DNA of 64,000 nucleotides from Streptomyces canus. Lineage in GTDB: Bacteria; Actinomycetota; Actinomycetes; Streptomycetales; Streptomycetaceae. The notes under the pieces are model-generated. The model searched no databases, had not been told where the DNA came from, and worked only from the letters and a program-made list of their open reading frames with translations. Every line of letters begins with the position of its first letter. The first letter of the stretch is position 1. The DNA lies in NCBI RefSeq assembly GCF_030816965.1, contig NZ_JAUSYQ010000002.1, positions 9,414,001 through 9,478,000 of the forward strand, written 5' to 3'. The translations under genes and the position numbers were made by a program. Shown here piece by piece: positions 49,759-58,615 of the stretch.

Positions 49759-49799
49759 GTGGTCCGAGGGAAGGTGGACGCGCCGGGGAGCAGCGAGAA

Positions 49800-49825
49800 G
49801 GGGGCGTCACCGAAGTGACGCCCCC
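49800..49825 (-). terminator. Strong hairpin after the ABC permease gene
   Basis: GGGGGCGTCAC (49800-49810), loop CGAA, then GTGACGCCCCC (49815-49825): an 11-bp perfect stem with a four-base loop 13 bp past the permease stop. There is no T-run, as is usual for Streptomyces terminators. Confidence 0.8.
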
Positions 49826-49838
49826 TGACCGGTGCGCC

Positions 49839-51149
49839 TCACGCTGCGAGCCCCACCGCCTCCACCGCCGGAGTGCGCAGCACCCTGCGGGCCGTGCCCA
49901 GAGTCGTCCCGATCGTCGCGGCCGCCGCGATCGACGCCACCGCCAGCCAGATGCCGAGACCCTGGTGGGGCAGCACCGAGTCGGAGCGCACGACGGTGAA
50001 CGGAATGATCCCGGCCAGCGCCGCCACCGTGCCGAAGCACAGTCCGACGGCTGTGAGGACCAGCCCTTCCACGCCCACCGTGCCCAGCACCTGTCCCGGG
50101 GTCGCCCCGGCGAGGCGCTGCTGCCCGAACTCCCGTCCGCGGTAAGTCGTCGCCGCGTACAGCGAGTTGACCAGCATCACGCAGACGAACACCACGATGA
50201 TGCCGACGACCGTGAGGTTCAGTGTCTGAAGGTTCTTCGCGTCGACGGTCCTGACCGCGCCCGAGGCCCTCATGGCGTCGCTCTCCACACCCTGCATGTA
50301 CAGCGTGGCGACGGACACCGCCGTGAACAGGATCAGCGACATCAGGATCCCGGACAGGTGGTCCGCCTGCCGGCGCAGGTTCCGCACGGCCAGCCAGCCG
50401 CTCGAGCCGGTCAGCGGCAACCGGTCCAGGACACCCTTCAGCAGCCGCGGCGAGAGCAGTGCGAACCCCACGGACAGCAGGATCGCCCCGTACGCCGGTG
50501 TCGCCATGAGTGCCTCGTCCGTCGCCGAGAAGGCGAAGGTGGAGGTCGCCGACACGGCACCGACGCCGAGGGCCGCGTACGCGAGGAGCGTCCGCGCCCG
50601 GCCGCGCCGTCGACGGGTGCGCGTCGCCCGCCGTACGGCGAGGAAGGCGGCGCCCGCCGCGGCGACCAGCGTGATGTCGACACCCGACAGCAGCGCGACG
50701 GGGCCGAAGGAGTGGTCGACCGAGCCGGCGACCTGCCCGCTGTCCTGGAAGACGTCCAGCAGGGCCTGTCCCCCGAGCATCGCCGGACCGATCGCCAGCA
50801 CCGCACCGATCAGCGCGACGGCCACGGCCTCACCCACGACCATCCGCCTGATCTGCCCCGGAGTCGCCCCCGAGCAGCGCAACAGCTCCAACTCACCCGC
50901 ACGCCGGCGGACGTTGACCGTCAGCGTCGAGGCCACGGCGAAGAACACCAGGAGGGTGCCGTAGCCGCCGACGACACTCGCCGACGTCGTCAGCGTCTCC
51001 GAGCTCACCGGGTCCACGCCCGGCTGACCCGCCGTGTCGTACAACGAGTTGAACGTCATGATGATCCCCGCGCCCAGGAAGGCGGCCAGCAGTGTCGCGA
51101 AGAACCGTCCGGGCCGTTGCCCTGTCGACCGCATTGCCAGCATGAACAT
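49839..51149 (-). CDS. ABC transporter permease (FtsX/MacB-like)
   Basis: A 436-residue membrane protein with two FtsX-like units: first span near residues 15-35 (FFATLLAAFLGAGIIMTFNS), VNVRRRAGELELLRCSGATP near 78-97 and its counterpart TTYRGREFGQQRLAGATPGQ near 345-364. About eight spans in all. With the ATPase upstream it should form a MacB/LolCDE-like mechanotransmission or export complex, often for peptides or drugs. The ATG at 51149 is 3 bases after the ATPase stop. Shorter than usual double-FtsX proteins, with small outer loops. Confidence 0.9.
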   Translation of the reverse strand: MFMLAMRSTGQRPGRFFATLLAAFLGAGIIMTFNSLYDTAGQPGVDPVSSETLTTSASVVGGYGTLLVFFAVASTLTVNVRRRAGELELLRCSGATPGQIRRMVVGEAVAVALIGAVLAIGPAMLGGQALLDVFQDSGQVAGSVDHSFGPVALLSGVDITLVAAAGAAFLAVRRATRTRRRRGRARTLLAYAALGVGAVSATSTFAFSATDEALMATPAYGAILLSVGFALLSPRLLKGVLDRLPLTGSSGWLAVRNLRRQADHLSGILMSLILFTAVSVATLYMQGVESDAMRASGAVRTVDAKNLQTLNLTVVGIIVVFVCVMLVNSLYAATTYRGREFGQQRLAGATPGQVLGTVGVEGLVLTAVGLCFGTVAALAGIIPFTVVRSDSVLPHQGLGIWLAVASIAAAATIGTTLGTARRVLRTPAVEAVGLAA

Positions 51150-51152
51150 CGC

Positions 51153-51938
51153 TCAGACCCCCGCCGTCACGTCGTCGCCCAGGTGCGCGAGGCGCTCGGC
51201 CACCGCGTCCGGCGTCGGTGCGTCCATCCGGCCCGCGAGCCGGCCGTCCGCCAGGAACACCACGGAATCGGCGTAGGAGGCGGCGACCGGGTCGTGGGTC
51301 ACCATCACCACGGTCCGGCCGTGCACCCGCACCGCCTCTTGGAGCAGCCGCAGCACATCCCGCGCACTACGGGTGTCCAGGGCACCCGTAGGCTCGTCCG
51401 CGAAGATCACCCGAGGGTCCGTGACCAGCGCGCGGGCGATGGCGACCCGCTGCTTCTGACCGCCGGAGAGCTGGGCGGGGCGATGGCCGAGGCGGTCGCC
51501 GAGCCCGACAGAGGTGAGGACCTCCTCCGCCCTCCTCCGGTCGACCTTCCGGCCCGCGAGCTTCAGCGGCAGCACCGTGTTCTGCGCGACCGTCAGCGTC
51601 TCCAGCAGGTTGTACTGCTGGAACACGAACCCGACCCGCCCGCGCCGGAACCTCGTCAGCTCCGCCTCGCCACCGCCCGTCAGCTCCGTCCCGTCCACCC
51701 GCACGATCCCGCTGTCCGGCCGGTCGAGACCGGCCGCGCACTGCAACAGCGTGGACTTGCCGGACCCCGACGGCCCCATCACCGCGGTGAAGGTGCCCCG
51801 GTCGAGGCTCAGCGTGACTCCGTCCAGGGCGGTCACGGCACTGTCGTCGGTGCCATAGGTCCTGCTGACCTTCACCAGGCGCAGCGCCTCGGCGGCGGGT
51901 CCCGTGTCGTGCCTGCGTCGTGAGCCTGTGCGAAACAT
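51153..51938 (-). CDS. ABC transporter ATP-binding protein (LolD/MacB class)
   Basis: A 261-residue ATPase. Walker A GPSGSGKSTLLQ near residues 55-66, Q-loop FVFQQYNLLETL near 104-115, signature LSGGQKQRVAIARAL near 157-171, Walker B VIFADEPTGALD near 177-188, H-loop VMVTHDP near 211-217. GPSGSGKST and DEPTGALD are typical of the LolD/MacB/FtsE group. It forms a two-gene unit with the permease. Upstream lies an inverted repeat (52031-52052) between it and the unknown gene at 52080. Confidence 0.93.
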   Translation of the reverse strand: MFRTGSRRRHDTGPAAEALRLVKVSRTYGTDDSAVTALDGVTLSLDRGTFTAVMGPSGSGKSTLLQCAAGLDRPDSGIVRVDGTELTGGGEAELTRFRRGRVGFVFQQYNLLETLTVAQNTVLPLKLAGRKVDRRRAEEVLTSVGLGDRLGHRPAQLSGGQKQRVAIARALVTDPRVIFADEPTGALDTRSARDVLRLLQEAVRVHGRTVVMVTHDPVAASYADSVVFLADGRLAGRMDAPTPDAVAERLAHLGDDVTAGV

Positions 51939-52030
51939 CGTCGTCCCCCTTCGTCCGGCACGCCGTGTGCCTCGTTCAAGAAGCTACGGAGCCGCGGGCC
52001 GGGGCACATGGGGCGCAGAACCCGTCTTCC

Positions 52031-52052
52031 GGGGTGTACTCAGTGACACCCC
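52031..52052. promoter_or_regulatory. GGGGTGT-N8-ACACCCC inverted repeat
   Basis: A perfect 7-8-7 inverted repeat lies between the divergent ABC ATPase gene and the gene at 52080. Its size fits a response-regulator or other dimer site. It could act on either gene. Confidence 0.45.
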
Positions 52053-52079
52053 CGCGCGGATACGGCAGGGTTGATCGCC

Positions 52080-52724
52080 ATGACCGACGGAACAGCCTGG
52101 CTCGCCGAGCCCCAGTCCATCGCCTACGGCGGCTACAGCGTGGTGATCGCCCCCGACCTCGAGTCGGAATCGCTGGCGAGAAGGATCGTCGAGACCGCCC
52201 GGGTACCGTACCGGCCCCGCCCCATCGGGGAGCTGACCAGCCGCCAGGTGCAGGACCTGCTGGAAGGCCTCTACGGAGGAGTCCGCGAGGGCATCGCCCT
52301 GCGCCACGGCGAACTCGACGAATGGTCCTACGTCATCAAGTACGGCGGTTGGCAGGGCGAGTTCGGCTCCGCCGGCCGACCGGTGGACCGGGGCGGGCTG
52401 CACGTCTTCCACCTGGAGTACGAGGAGGAGAACGGCAAGCCGGTGCCCCCGCGCTTCACCTACCGCCACGACGGGAACCTGATGTGCACGTTCAACCTGC
52501 ACCTCGACGGCAGCTGGGCGCACGGCAGTCCCGAGGGTGACGCCGAGGTGGTCGCCGCCGTCCGGGAACGGCTCACCGCCGCCGGACTGCCCGACGACGA
52601 CCTCGACCGCCGTGCCGTGCACCGGGCCTGCCTCGAGGTCATCCAGCGGCACTTCGGCCTCACTCTGCCCCGCGAGCGGGTCCTGGAGGACACCTTGCCG
52701 ACGCTCCTGCTGACCGCACCGTGA
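52080..52724 (+). CDS. Unknown soluble protein
   Basis: A 214-residue protein of unknown function with no signal peptide or membrane span. Content: GGYSVVIAPDLESESLARRI, then LTSRQVQDLLEGLYGGVREG, EWSYVIKYGGWQGEF near residues 82-96, and a C-terminal helical stretch VHRACLEVIQRHFGLTLPRE. The central part, with alternating Trp, Tyr and Phe, looks like an alpha/beta sandwich similar to the Streptomyces 'DUF6461-like' or Imm-type small proteins; that is a weak impression. ATG at 52080. The next unknown gene follows 57 bp later in the same direction. Confidence 0.65.
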   Translation: MTDGTAWLAEPQSIAYGGYSVVIAPDLESESLARRIVETARVPYRPRPIGELTSRQVQDLLEGLYGGVREGIALRHGELDEWSYVIKYGGWQGEFGSAGRPVDRGGLHVFHLEYEEENGKPVPPRFTYRHDGNLMCTFNLHLDGSWAHGSPEGDAEVVAAVRERLTAAGLPDDDLDRRAVHRACLEVIQRHFGLTLPRERVLEDTLPTLLLTAP

Positions 52725-52781
52725 CCCTCGAACGTCTGCGGCGGTCGGCGTTGTCAGTGGGGCGCTGTACGTTTCCGGGGC

Positions 52782-53375
52782 ATGGGGATCTATCTGGTGA
52801 GCGTGGCTGCGCGGGAGTGGTTCGACGCGGACGAGGAGGAGGGCCGGGGCGCCGTCGCCGCGGGGCTGAACGAGGAACTGCGCCGCCGGGGGCTGCCGCC
52901 GTACGAGTCCGTGCCCGAAGACACGGAGTTCGTCCGTGGGTCGGGGCTGCGGTTCGAGGAGAAGCTGGTGCCGTCCATGGACGGCTTCCTGCGGCTGGCG
53001 CGTGACCATCTGGCGCCCTCCGAGCCGGAGGCTCTCCTCGACTGGTCGGTGCTGGTGCCGGTGTCGCTCGACGTGGAGGTCGAACTACCCGTCGAGTCCT
53101 CCTACTCGGACACCACGGTGATCGCCGGAGCCCCACAGATCCTCGACCTCGCGCGACGGCTGGCCGAGGCCGTGCGCCTGCCCCTCGACGAGATACCCGA
53201 AGCCTGCGACAACCTCGACCTCACCACGTGGTTCCTCGACGGCGAGGCGAAGCGGGTGGCGGCCGCCCGGCCCGGACCGTGGGGCGAGGACCTGGACGCG
53301 GCGTTCTATGTGGCGCTGTATCTGCGCGCCGCCCAGCACTCACTGCGGCGGGGGTGTCCGATCGTCTACAGCTGA
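52782..53375 (+). CDS. Unknown conserved soluble protein
   Basis: A 197-residue protein with no family I can name for certain. It begins GIYLVSVAAREWFDADEEEG, has LLDWSVLVPVSLDVEVELPV near residues 85-104, AGAPQILDLARRLAEAVRLP near 114-133 and ends AALYLRAAQHSLRRGCPIVYS-like FYVALYLRAAQHSLRRGC. It is acidic and compact. Homologues seem confined to actinomycetes, from memory. GGGG-rich weak ribosome site. It may share a transcript with the unknown gene before it. Confidence 0.65.
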   Translation: MGIYLVSVAAREWFDADEEEGRGAVAAGLNEELRRRGLPPYESVPEDTEFVRGSGLRFEEKLVPSMDGFLRLARDHLAPSEPEALLDWSVLVPVSLDVEVELPVESSYSDTTVIAGAPQILDLARRLAEAVRLPLDEIPEACDNLDLTTWFLDGEAKRVAAARPGPWGEDLDAAFYVALYLRAAQHSLRRGCPIVYS

Positions 53376-53394
53376 GGTCCGAGGTCTTCCGGTC

Positions 53395-53408
53395 TTGAAC
53401 GGTTTCAA
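53395..53408. promoter_or_regulatory. LacI-type operator before the rhamnosidase gene
   Basis: TTGAACGGTTTCAA has perfect arms TTGAA and TTCAA around CGGT. Sites of the TTGAAA-N-TTTCAA kind are common for LacI/GalR regulators of rhamnose and related sugar genes. It lies 97 bp before the GH78 ATG. No regulator gene for it is in view. Confidence 0.5.
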
Positions 53409-53505
53409 CACGGGAGGCAGACGGTGGACACCCACCGCCTTCGCCACTAGTTTCGACCGGCGACCGGGCTGAATCGATACAACTCCGAGCCGAAGGGACA
53501 ACGGC

Positions 53506-56496
53506 ATGACCGACGGAGTCGACAGCGCGAACACGGCCGCCGACCGTACCGCCGTAGAGGGCCTCACGGTGGAGCACCGCACCAATCCGCTGGGCGTGGA
53601 CGCGGCCCGGCCGAGATTCGGCTGGCGCACCGCGTCCCGGGTCCGTGGCCGGCGTCAGACGGCGTACCGTCTCCTGGTCGCGTCCACCCCCGACCGCCTG
53701 GCCGACGGCCGCGCGGACGTCTGGGACAGCGGCCGGGTCGACTCGGCGGACTCGGTGGCCGTGCGGTACGCGGGCCCCGGGCTGCATGCCTCGACCCGCT
53801 ACCACTGGACGGTCCAGGTGTGGGACGAGAACGACCGCAGGCTCCCCGAGGCCCCGACCGCGCGCTTCGAGACCGGCCTGCTCAGCACCGACGGCGTGAC
53901 CGGCTGGGACGGCGCGAAGTGGATCAGCATGGCGGGCAAGGCGCCGAACAGCGCGGGCTCGCCGCTCCTGAGAAGGCAGGCGGACCTGAAAGCCGGCCGT
54001 GTGCGGGAGGCCCGGCTCTACGTCTCCGCGCTCGGCGTGTACGACGCCTACGTCAACGGCCGCCGGGTCACCGTGCCCCAGGACGGCTCCACCACCCACG
54101 AACTCCTCACCCCGGGCTGGACCAACTACGACACCACCGTCAGCTACTTCACCTACGACGTGACGGGCCTGGTGGTGGGAAAGCCGCAGGTCACCCTCGC
54201 GGCGGTGCTGGGCAACGGCTGGTTCAACGGCCGCGTCTCCGACAACAGCGTCTATTGCTCCGAGGACGGCAACCGCCTCGCCCTCAAGGCCAAGCTCCTG
54301 ATCCGTTACGAGGACGGCTCGACCCAGACCGTCGTGACCGCGCCCGGCGACGACTGGAGGGCCACGGACACCGGCCCCTACCGCGCCGACGACATCTACG
54401 ACGGCCAGACCTACGACGCCCGCAGGGAACTGCCCGGCTGGACCGCGAACGGCTTCGACGCCTCCGCCTGGTCCGGCGTCGAGGAGCACGACTTCACCAC
54501 CCGGTTCCCCGAGTCCCGCCTGGTCGCCTACCCGGGCGAGTCGGCCCGGCTGATGCCTGCATGGGACCGCAGGCCGCGGTCGATCACCGTCTACACCGGC
54601 GGCGGCGATTTCGTCCCCGACCCCGCCCGCACGGTCACCGACCCCACCCGGGCCGTCACCACCCCCATCACCCTGCACCCCGGCGACACCGCCGTCATCG
54701 ACCTCGGCCAGAACCTGGTCGGCGTCCCCCGCTACACCCTCCGGGGACCCGCGGGCGCCGAAGTGGCCTTCGCACCGGGGGAGATGCTCAACGACGCCGG
54801 CGCGGGCGCGGACGGCCCGGAGGGTTCCGTCTACCGGGCCAACCTCCGTACCGCCAAAGCCACCAGCACGTACATCCTCAAGGGCGACCCGAAGGGCGAG
54901 ACGCACCAGGACTCCCTGACCTTCTACGGCTTCCGCTACGTCTCCGTCACCACGACCGCCACCGTCACCCTCACCGAACTGACCGGCAGGGTCGCCACTT
55001 CCGCCCTCCGTGACATCGGCACCGTCGAAACGGACGACGCCGACGTCAACCAGCTGATCAGCAACGTCCGTTGGGGCCAGCGCGGCAACTACTTGTGGGT
55101 GCCCACCGACTGCCCGCAACGCGACGAACGGTGCGGCTGGACCGGCGACGCCCAGCTCTTCTCCCACACGGGCCTCTACAACACCGATTCGGTCGCCTTC
55201 CTGAGCCACTTCCAGGACATCCTGATCGATTCCCAGCGCACCTATGGCGCGGACGGCGCCCAGTTCACCTGGATCGCGCCCGGGGCCCGCTACAACGAGC
55301 CGGTCCCGGCGAGCGGTTGGGCGGACTGCGGGGTCGTCGTCCCCTGGACCGTGTGGCAGATGAGCGGTGACACCACCATCGTCGACCGCAGCTGGGAGGC
55401 GATGACGGCCTACATGGACTGGATACGGGCGCGTACCGGGGACACCTACGCCGGACAGGGCGCGATCTTCGGCGACTGGCTGGCCTTCCAGGTGACCAGC
55501 ACCCAGCTCATCAGCGACGTCTACTACGGCTACAGCGCGCGGCTCATGGCGGACATGGCACGCGCCACCGGCCGTCCCAGCGAAGCCCACGTCTACGAGG
55601 AGCTCTTCTCCCACATCAAGCGGGCGTTCATCAGCAAGTACCTCAGTACCGAGGGCGGCCGCCTCACCGTGCGTTCCAGCCTCGGCTCCCCGCCGCCGTG
55701 GACCCCGGGAGGCAGTCCCACCCGGACGGAGGACGACAGCCAGACCGCGCTGCTCTGGGTCCTCAAACTCGGCCTGTACGACACCGAGGTCCAGCGGCGC
55801 GCCCTCCTCGAGCTGCTCGTCCAGAACATCCGCAACGACGCCGCCCACAAGGCCGCCCACCCCGACAGCACCCGTGTCGGACACGCCGAGAACACCCTCT
55901 CCGTCGGCTTCCTCGGCGTGAACGTCCTGGCCCCCGTCCTCACCGAGGAGGGCCAGGCGGAGCTGGCCTACAAGCTGTTGCACCAGGACGCGATGCCGTC
56001 CTGGCTGTACTCGGTGAAGAACGGCGCGACGACGGTCTGGGAGCGCTGGAACTCGTACGCGAAGGAGGAGGGCTTCGGACCGGTCGAGATGAACTCGTTC
56101 AACCACTACTCCTACGGCGCGATCATGGAGTGGATGTACGAGAGCATGGCCGGCATCGCCAAGGACCCGGCCCACCCGGGCTTCAAGCACTTCTCCCTGC
56201 GGCCCCACCTCGACCCGACCGGCAGGATCACCCAGGTCTCCGGCTCGCACCGGTCGCCTTACGGCGAGATCGTCAGCGAATGGGCGGTGCGGGAGAGCGA
56301 GTTCAGCCACCGGGTCGCGGTGCCCGCCAACAGCACCGCGACCCTGCGCGTCCCCACGAGCGACCCCGACTCAGTGCGCGAGAGCCGCACACCCCTGTCA
56401 CGCGTCAAGGGAGTGGAGTACCTGGGCTTCGAGGACGGCACCGCCTCCTTCGAACTCCCCTCAGGGCGTTACGAGTTGACCTCCAGGCTCGCCTGA
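53506..56496 (+). CDS. GH78 alpha-L-rhamnosidase, cytoplasmic
   Basis: A 996-residue family 78 rhamnosidase, releasing L-rhamnose from oligosaccharides or glycosides. N-terminal beta domains (VEHRTNPLGVDAARPRFGWR; ALGVYDAYVNGRRV near 178) precede the (alpha/alpha)6 barrel. The catalytic region is intact: WVPTDCPQRDERCGWTGDAQ near residues 528-547 with the acid Glu in DER, and the second Glu in VWERWNSY near 845. FNHYSYGAIMEWMYE and a C-terminal jelly roll follow. No signal peptide, so it acts on imported rhamnosides. GAAGGG is 7 bases before the ATG. Its 3' end overlaps the convergent lutC gene by 28 bp. Confidence 0.95.
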   Translation: MTDGVDSANTAADRTAVEGLTVEHRTNPLGVDAARPRFGWRTASRVRGRRQTAYRLLVASTPDRLADGRADVWDSGRVDSADSVAVRYAGPGLHASTRYHWTVQVWDENDRRLPEAPTARFETGLLSTDGVTGWDGAKWISMAGKAPNSAGSPLLRRQADLKAGRVREARLYVSALGVYDAYVNGRRVTVPQDGSTTHELLTPGWTNYDTTVSYFTYDVTGLVVGKPQVTLAAVLGNGWFNGRVSDNSVYCSEDGNRLALKAKLLIRYEDGSTQTVVTAPGDDWRATDTGPYRADDIYDGQTYDARRELPGWTANGFDASAWSGVEEHDFTTRFPESRLVAYPGESARLMPAWDRRPRSITVYTGGGDFVPDPARTVTDPTRAVTTPITLHPGDTAVIDLGQNLVGVPRYTLRGPAGAEVAFAPGEMLNDAGAGADGPEGSVYRANLRTAKATSTYILKGDPKGETHQDSLTFYGFRYVSVTTTATVTLTELTGRVATSALRDIGTVETDDADVNQLISNVRWGQRGNYLWVPTDCPQRDERCGWTGDAQLFSHTGLYNTDSVAFLSHFQDILIDSQRTYGADGAQFTWIAPGARYNEPVPASGWADCGVVVPWTVWQMSGDTTIVDRSWEAMTAYMDWIRARTGDTYAGQGAIFGDWLAFQVTSTQLISDVYYGYSARLMADMARATGRPSEAHVYEELFSHIKRAFISKYLSTEGGRLTVRSSLGSPPPWTPGGSPTRTEDDSQTALLWVLKLGLYDTEVQRRALLELLVQNIRNDAAHKAAHPDSTRVGHAENTLSVGFLGVNVLAPVLTEEGQAELAYKLLHQDAMPSWLYSVKNGATTVWERWNSYAKEEGFGPVEMNSFNHYSYGAIMEWMYESMAGIAKDPAHPGFKHFSLRPHLDPTGRITQVSGSHRSPYGEIVSEWAVRESEFSHRVAVPANSTATLRVPTSDPDSVRESRTPLSRVKGVEYLGFEDGTASFELPSGRYELTSRLA

Positions 56497-57125
56497 GTGT
56501 CCACCAGCACCACCTCAAGGGTGCGCGGACCGTGCACCCCCTCGACCCGGTCCAGTTCGATGTCACTGGTCGCCGAGGGACCCGAGATCCATGTCAACGG
56601 GCGTGCCGGGTCCAGGCGTTCGAGCGCCTGCGGCACCGAGGAGACGACCTGGTCCGGGACCCGTACGACACAGATGTGATGGTCCGGGACGAGGGTGATG
56701 CGGCGGCGGCCCTGGTCGGGGCCCCCGTCCAGCACGATGGTGCCGGTCTCGGCGACAGCCACCGCGCACGCCGTGACCACGCTGTCGATCCGGTCCAGTT
56801 CGTGCGGGGTGCTCTCGACCCGGTCCGGGACCTGCTCGGAATCGGCCTCCGCCAGCCATGACCGCTCCAGCCCCGGCGGTACGAGGACCGTCTTCGAACC
56901 TCGCGCCGCCAGCATCCCGGCGAGCGTCGCCGGCAGGTCGGCCGCTGTGCAGCGGTGCACGATCGCCCGGTAGTCCGCGAGGTTCTCGGCCAGCAGTTCC
57001 ACCGTCTCCTCGACGCTCCGGTCGCCGTGCTCGCGCAGGTACGCGCGCTCGATCGGGGTGTCCTCGCTCGGGGCATCGGCCAGCGCGCGCCGCACCCGGC
57101 CCAGGATCCGTTCCCTGCTGCTCAC
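56469..57125 (-). CDS. lutC: LutC, L-lactate utilisation protein C
   Basis: A 218-residue member of the LutC/YkgG (DUF162) family, third part of the LutABC iron-sulfur system that oxidises L-lactate to pyruvate. Marks: RERILGRVRRALADAPSEDT, VTACAVAVAETGTIVLDG near residues 125-142, RRITLVPDHHICVVRVPDQV near 148-167 and SGPSATSDIELDRVEGVHGP near 185-204. GTG start overlaps the LutB stop (GTGA). Its tail overlaps the convergent GH78 gene. Confidence 0.93.
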   Translation of the reverse strand: MSSRERILGRVRRALADAPSEDTPIERAYLREHGDRSVEETVELLAENLADYRAIVHRCTAADLPATLAGMLAARGSKTVLVPPGLERSWLAEADSEQVPDRVESTPHELDRIDSVVTACAVAVAETGTIVLDGGPDQGRRRITLVPDHHICVVRVPDQVVSSVPQALERLDPARPLTWISGPSATSDIELDRVEGVHGPRTLEVVLVDTQASLEVNS

Positions 57126-58615
57126 TTGCCGCCCTCCTTGCCACCGTTGGTGCGCTGCCACCAGTCGCGGAAGGGTTCCGCGGGCACGGCAGGCAGATCC
57201 CGGGTGCCGCTCCACGCCTTGCCGGGACCCGGCAGACTGCGCGGATGCAGGCGCCGGGTGCGCGAGGCCAGCCGCTGGCCGGTGCGCAGTGCGCCCGGGT
57301 GGGAGAACGCCCAGCGGGCCGCCCGCATCGCCGCCCGCTCGGCCGCGTGTCCCTTGGCGGGCTTCAGCACCACCTTGTTGCCCTCGCGGACCACCGGCCC
57401 GCCCTCCACGATCCGCTCCCGCAGATGCACCAGCACCTCGGGGATGTCGATGGCGACCGGGCAGACCTCGTAGCAGGCGCCGCAGAGGCTCGACGCATAC
57501 GGCAGTGAGGCGTCGATCTCGCTTGCCGTGCCCCGGAGCTGGGGGCTGAGGATCGCGCCGATCGGGCCCGGGTAGACCGAGCCGTAGGCGTGGCCGCCGG
57601 CCCGCTCGTACACCGGGCAGACGTTCAGGCACGCCGAGCAGCGGATGCAGCGCAGGGCCTGGCGGCCGACCTCGTCGGCGAGGGTGTCGGAGCGCCCGTT
57701 GTCGAGCAGCACCAGATGGAAGTTCTGCGGGCCGTCCCCTTCCCCGGCGCGGCCGTCCCTGGTGCCGGTCCACATGGACGTGTACGGGTTCATGCGCTCG
57801 GCGGTCGAGGAGCGGGGGAGCGTCTGGAGGAAGACCTCCAGGTCCTGCCAGGTCGGCACGATCTTCTCGATGCCGACGACCGAGATCAGCGTCTCGGGCA
57901 GGGTCAGACACATCCGGCCGTTGCCCTCGGACTCCACGACCACCAGGGTGCCGGTGTCGGCGACCATGAAGTTCGCGCCGGAGATACCGACCTTGGCGCG
58001 CAGGAACTTCTCCCGCAGGTGCAGCCGTGCGGCCTCGGCGAGTTCGGCGGGTGTGTCGGTGAGGCCCTCGGGGGCCGGGCGGCCCCACTCGCTCATCTCG
58101 CGCGCGAAGATGTCCCGGATCTCGCCCCGGTTGCGGTGGATGGCCGGTACGAGGATGTGCGAGGGCCGGTCCTTGCCCAACTGCACGATCAGCTCGGCGA
58201 GATCGGTCTCGTAGGCCCGGATGCCCTCGGCCTCCAGAGCCTCGTTGAGGCCGATCTCCTGCGTGGCCATCGACTTGACCTTGACGACCTCCGACTCACC
58301 GGTCATCTTGACGAGCTTGGTCACGATCTCGTTGGCCTCGTCGGCGTCGGCGGCCCAGTGGACGGTACCGCCCGCCGCCACGACCGACTCCTCCAACTGC
58401 ACGAGATAGCGGTCGAGATGACGCAGCGTGTGGTCCTTGATCTGCTTGCCCGCCTCGCGCAGCTCCGCCCAGTCGGAGACCTCGGCGACGGCCTTCTCCC
58501 GCTTGGCGCGGATCGTGTGCGTGGCGTGGCGCAGATTGGCGCGCAGCGTCCGGTTGCCCACCGCCTCGTGCGCGGCCTCGGGGAAGGCCGGCATCCCTAC
58601 GAACGTTCCGCTCAT
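57122..58615 (-). CDS. lutB: LutB, iron-sulfur L-lactate oxidation protein
   Basis: A 497-residue LutB. The N-terminal DUF162-like domain has VVKVKSMATQEIGLNEALEA and GISGANFMVADTGTLVVVES near residues 205-224; two [4Fe-4S] motifs follow, CIRCSACLNVCPVYE near 322-336 and CGACYEVCPVAIDIPEV near 371-387. It passes electrons from L-lactate to the respiratory chain together with LutA and LutC. ATG start overlaps the LutA stop (ATGA). Confidence 0.95.
   Translation of the reverse strand: MSGTFVGMPAFPEAAHEAVGNRTLRANLRHATHTIRAKREKAVAEVSDWAELREAGKQIKDHTLRHLDRYLVQLEESVVAAGGTVHWAADADEANEIVTKLVKMTGESEVVKVKSMATQEIGLNEALEAEGIRAYETDLAELIVQLGKDRPSHILVPAIHRNRGEIRDIFAREMSEWGRPAPEGLTDTPAELAEAARLHLREKFLRAKVGISGANFMVADTGTLVVVESEGNGRMCLTLPETLISVVGIEKIVPTWQDLEVFLQTLPRSSTAERMNPYTSMWTGTRDGRAGEGDGPQNFHLVLLDNGRSDTLADEVGRQALRCIRCSACLNVCPVYERAGGHAYGSVYPGPIGAILSPQLRGTASEIDASLPYASSLCGACYEVCPVAIDIPEVLVHLRERIVEGGPVVREGNKVVLKPAKGHAAERAAMRAARWAFSHPGALRTGQRLASRTRRLHPRSLPGPGKAWSGTRDLPAVPAEPFRDWWQRTNGGKEGGK

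Noticed and set aside
53221..56310. 1029-codon open frame on the minus strand over GH78
   Set aside because: Same artefact; the plus strand encodes an intact rhamnosidase with both catalytic regions.
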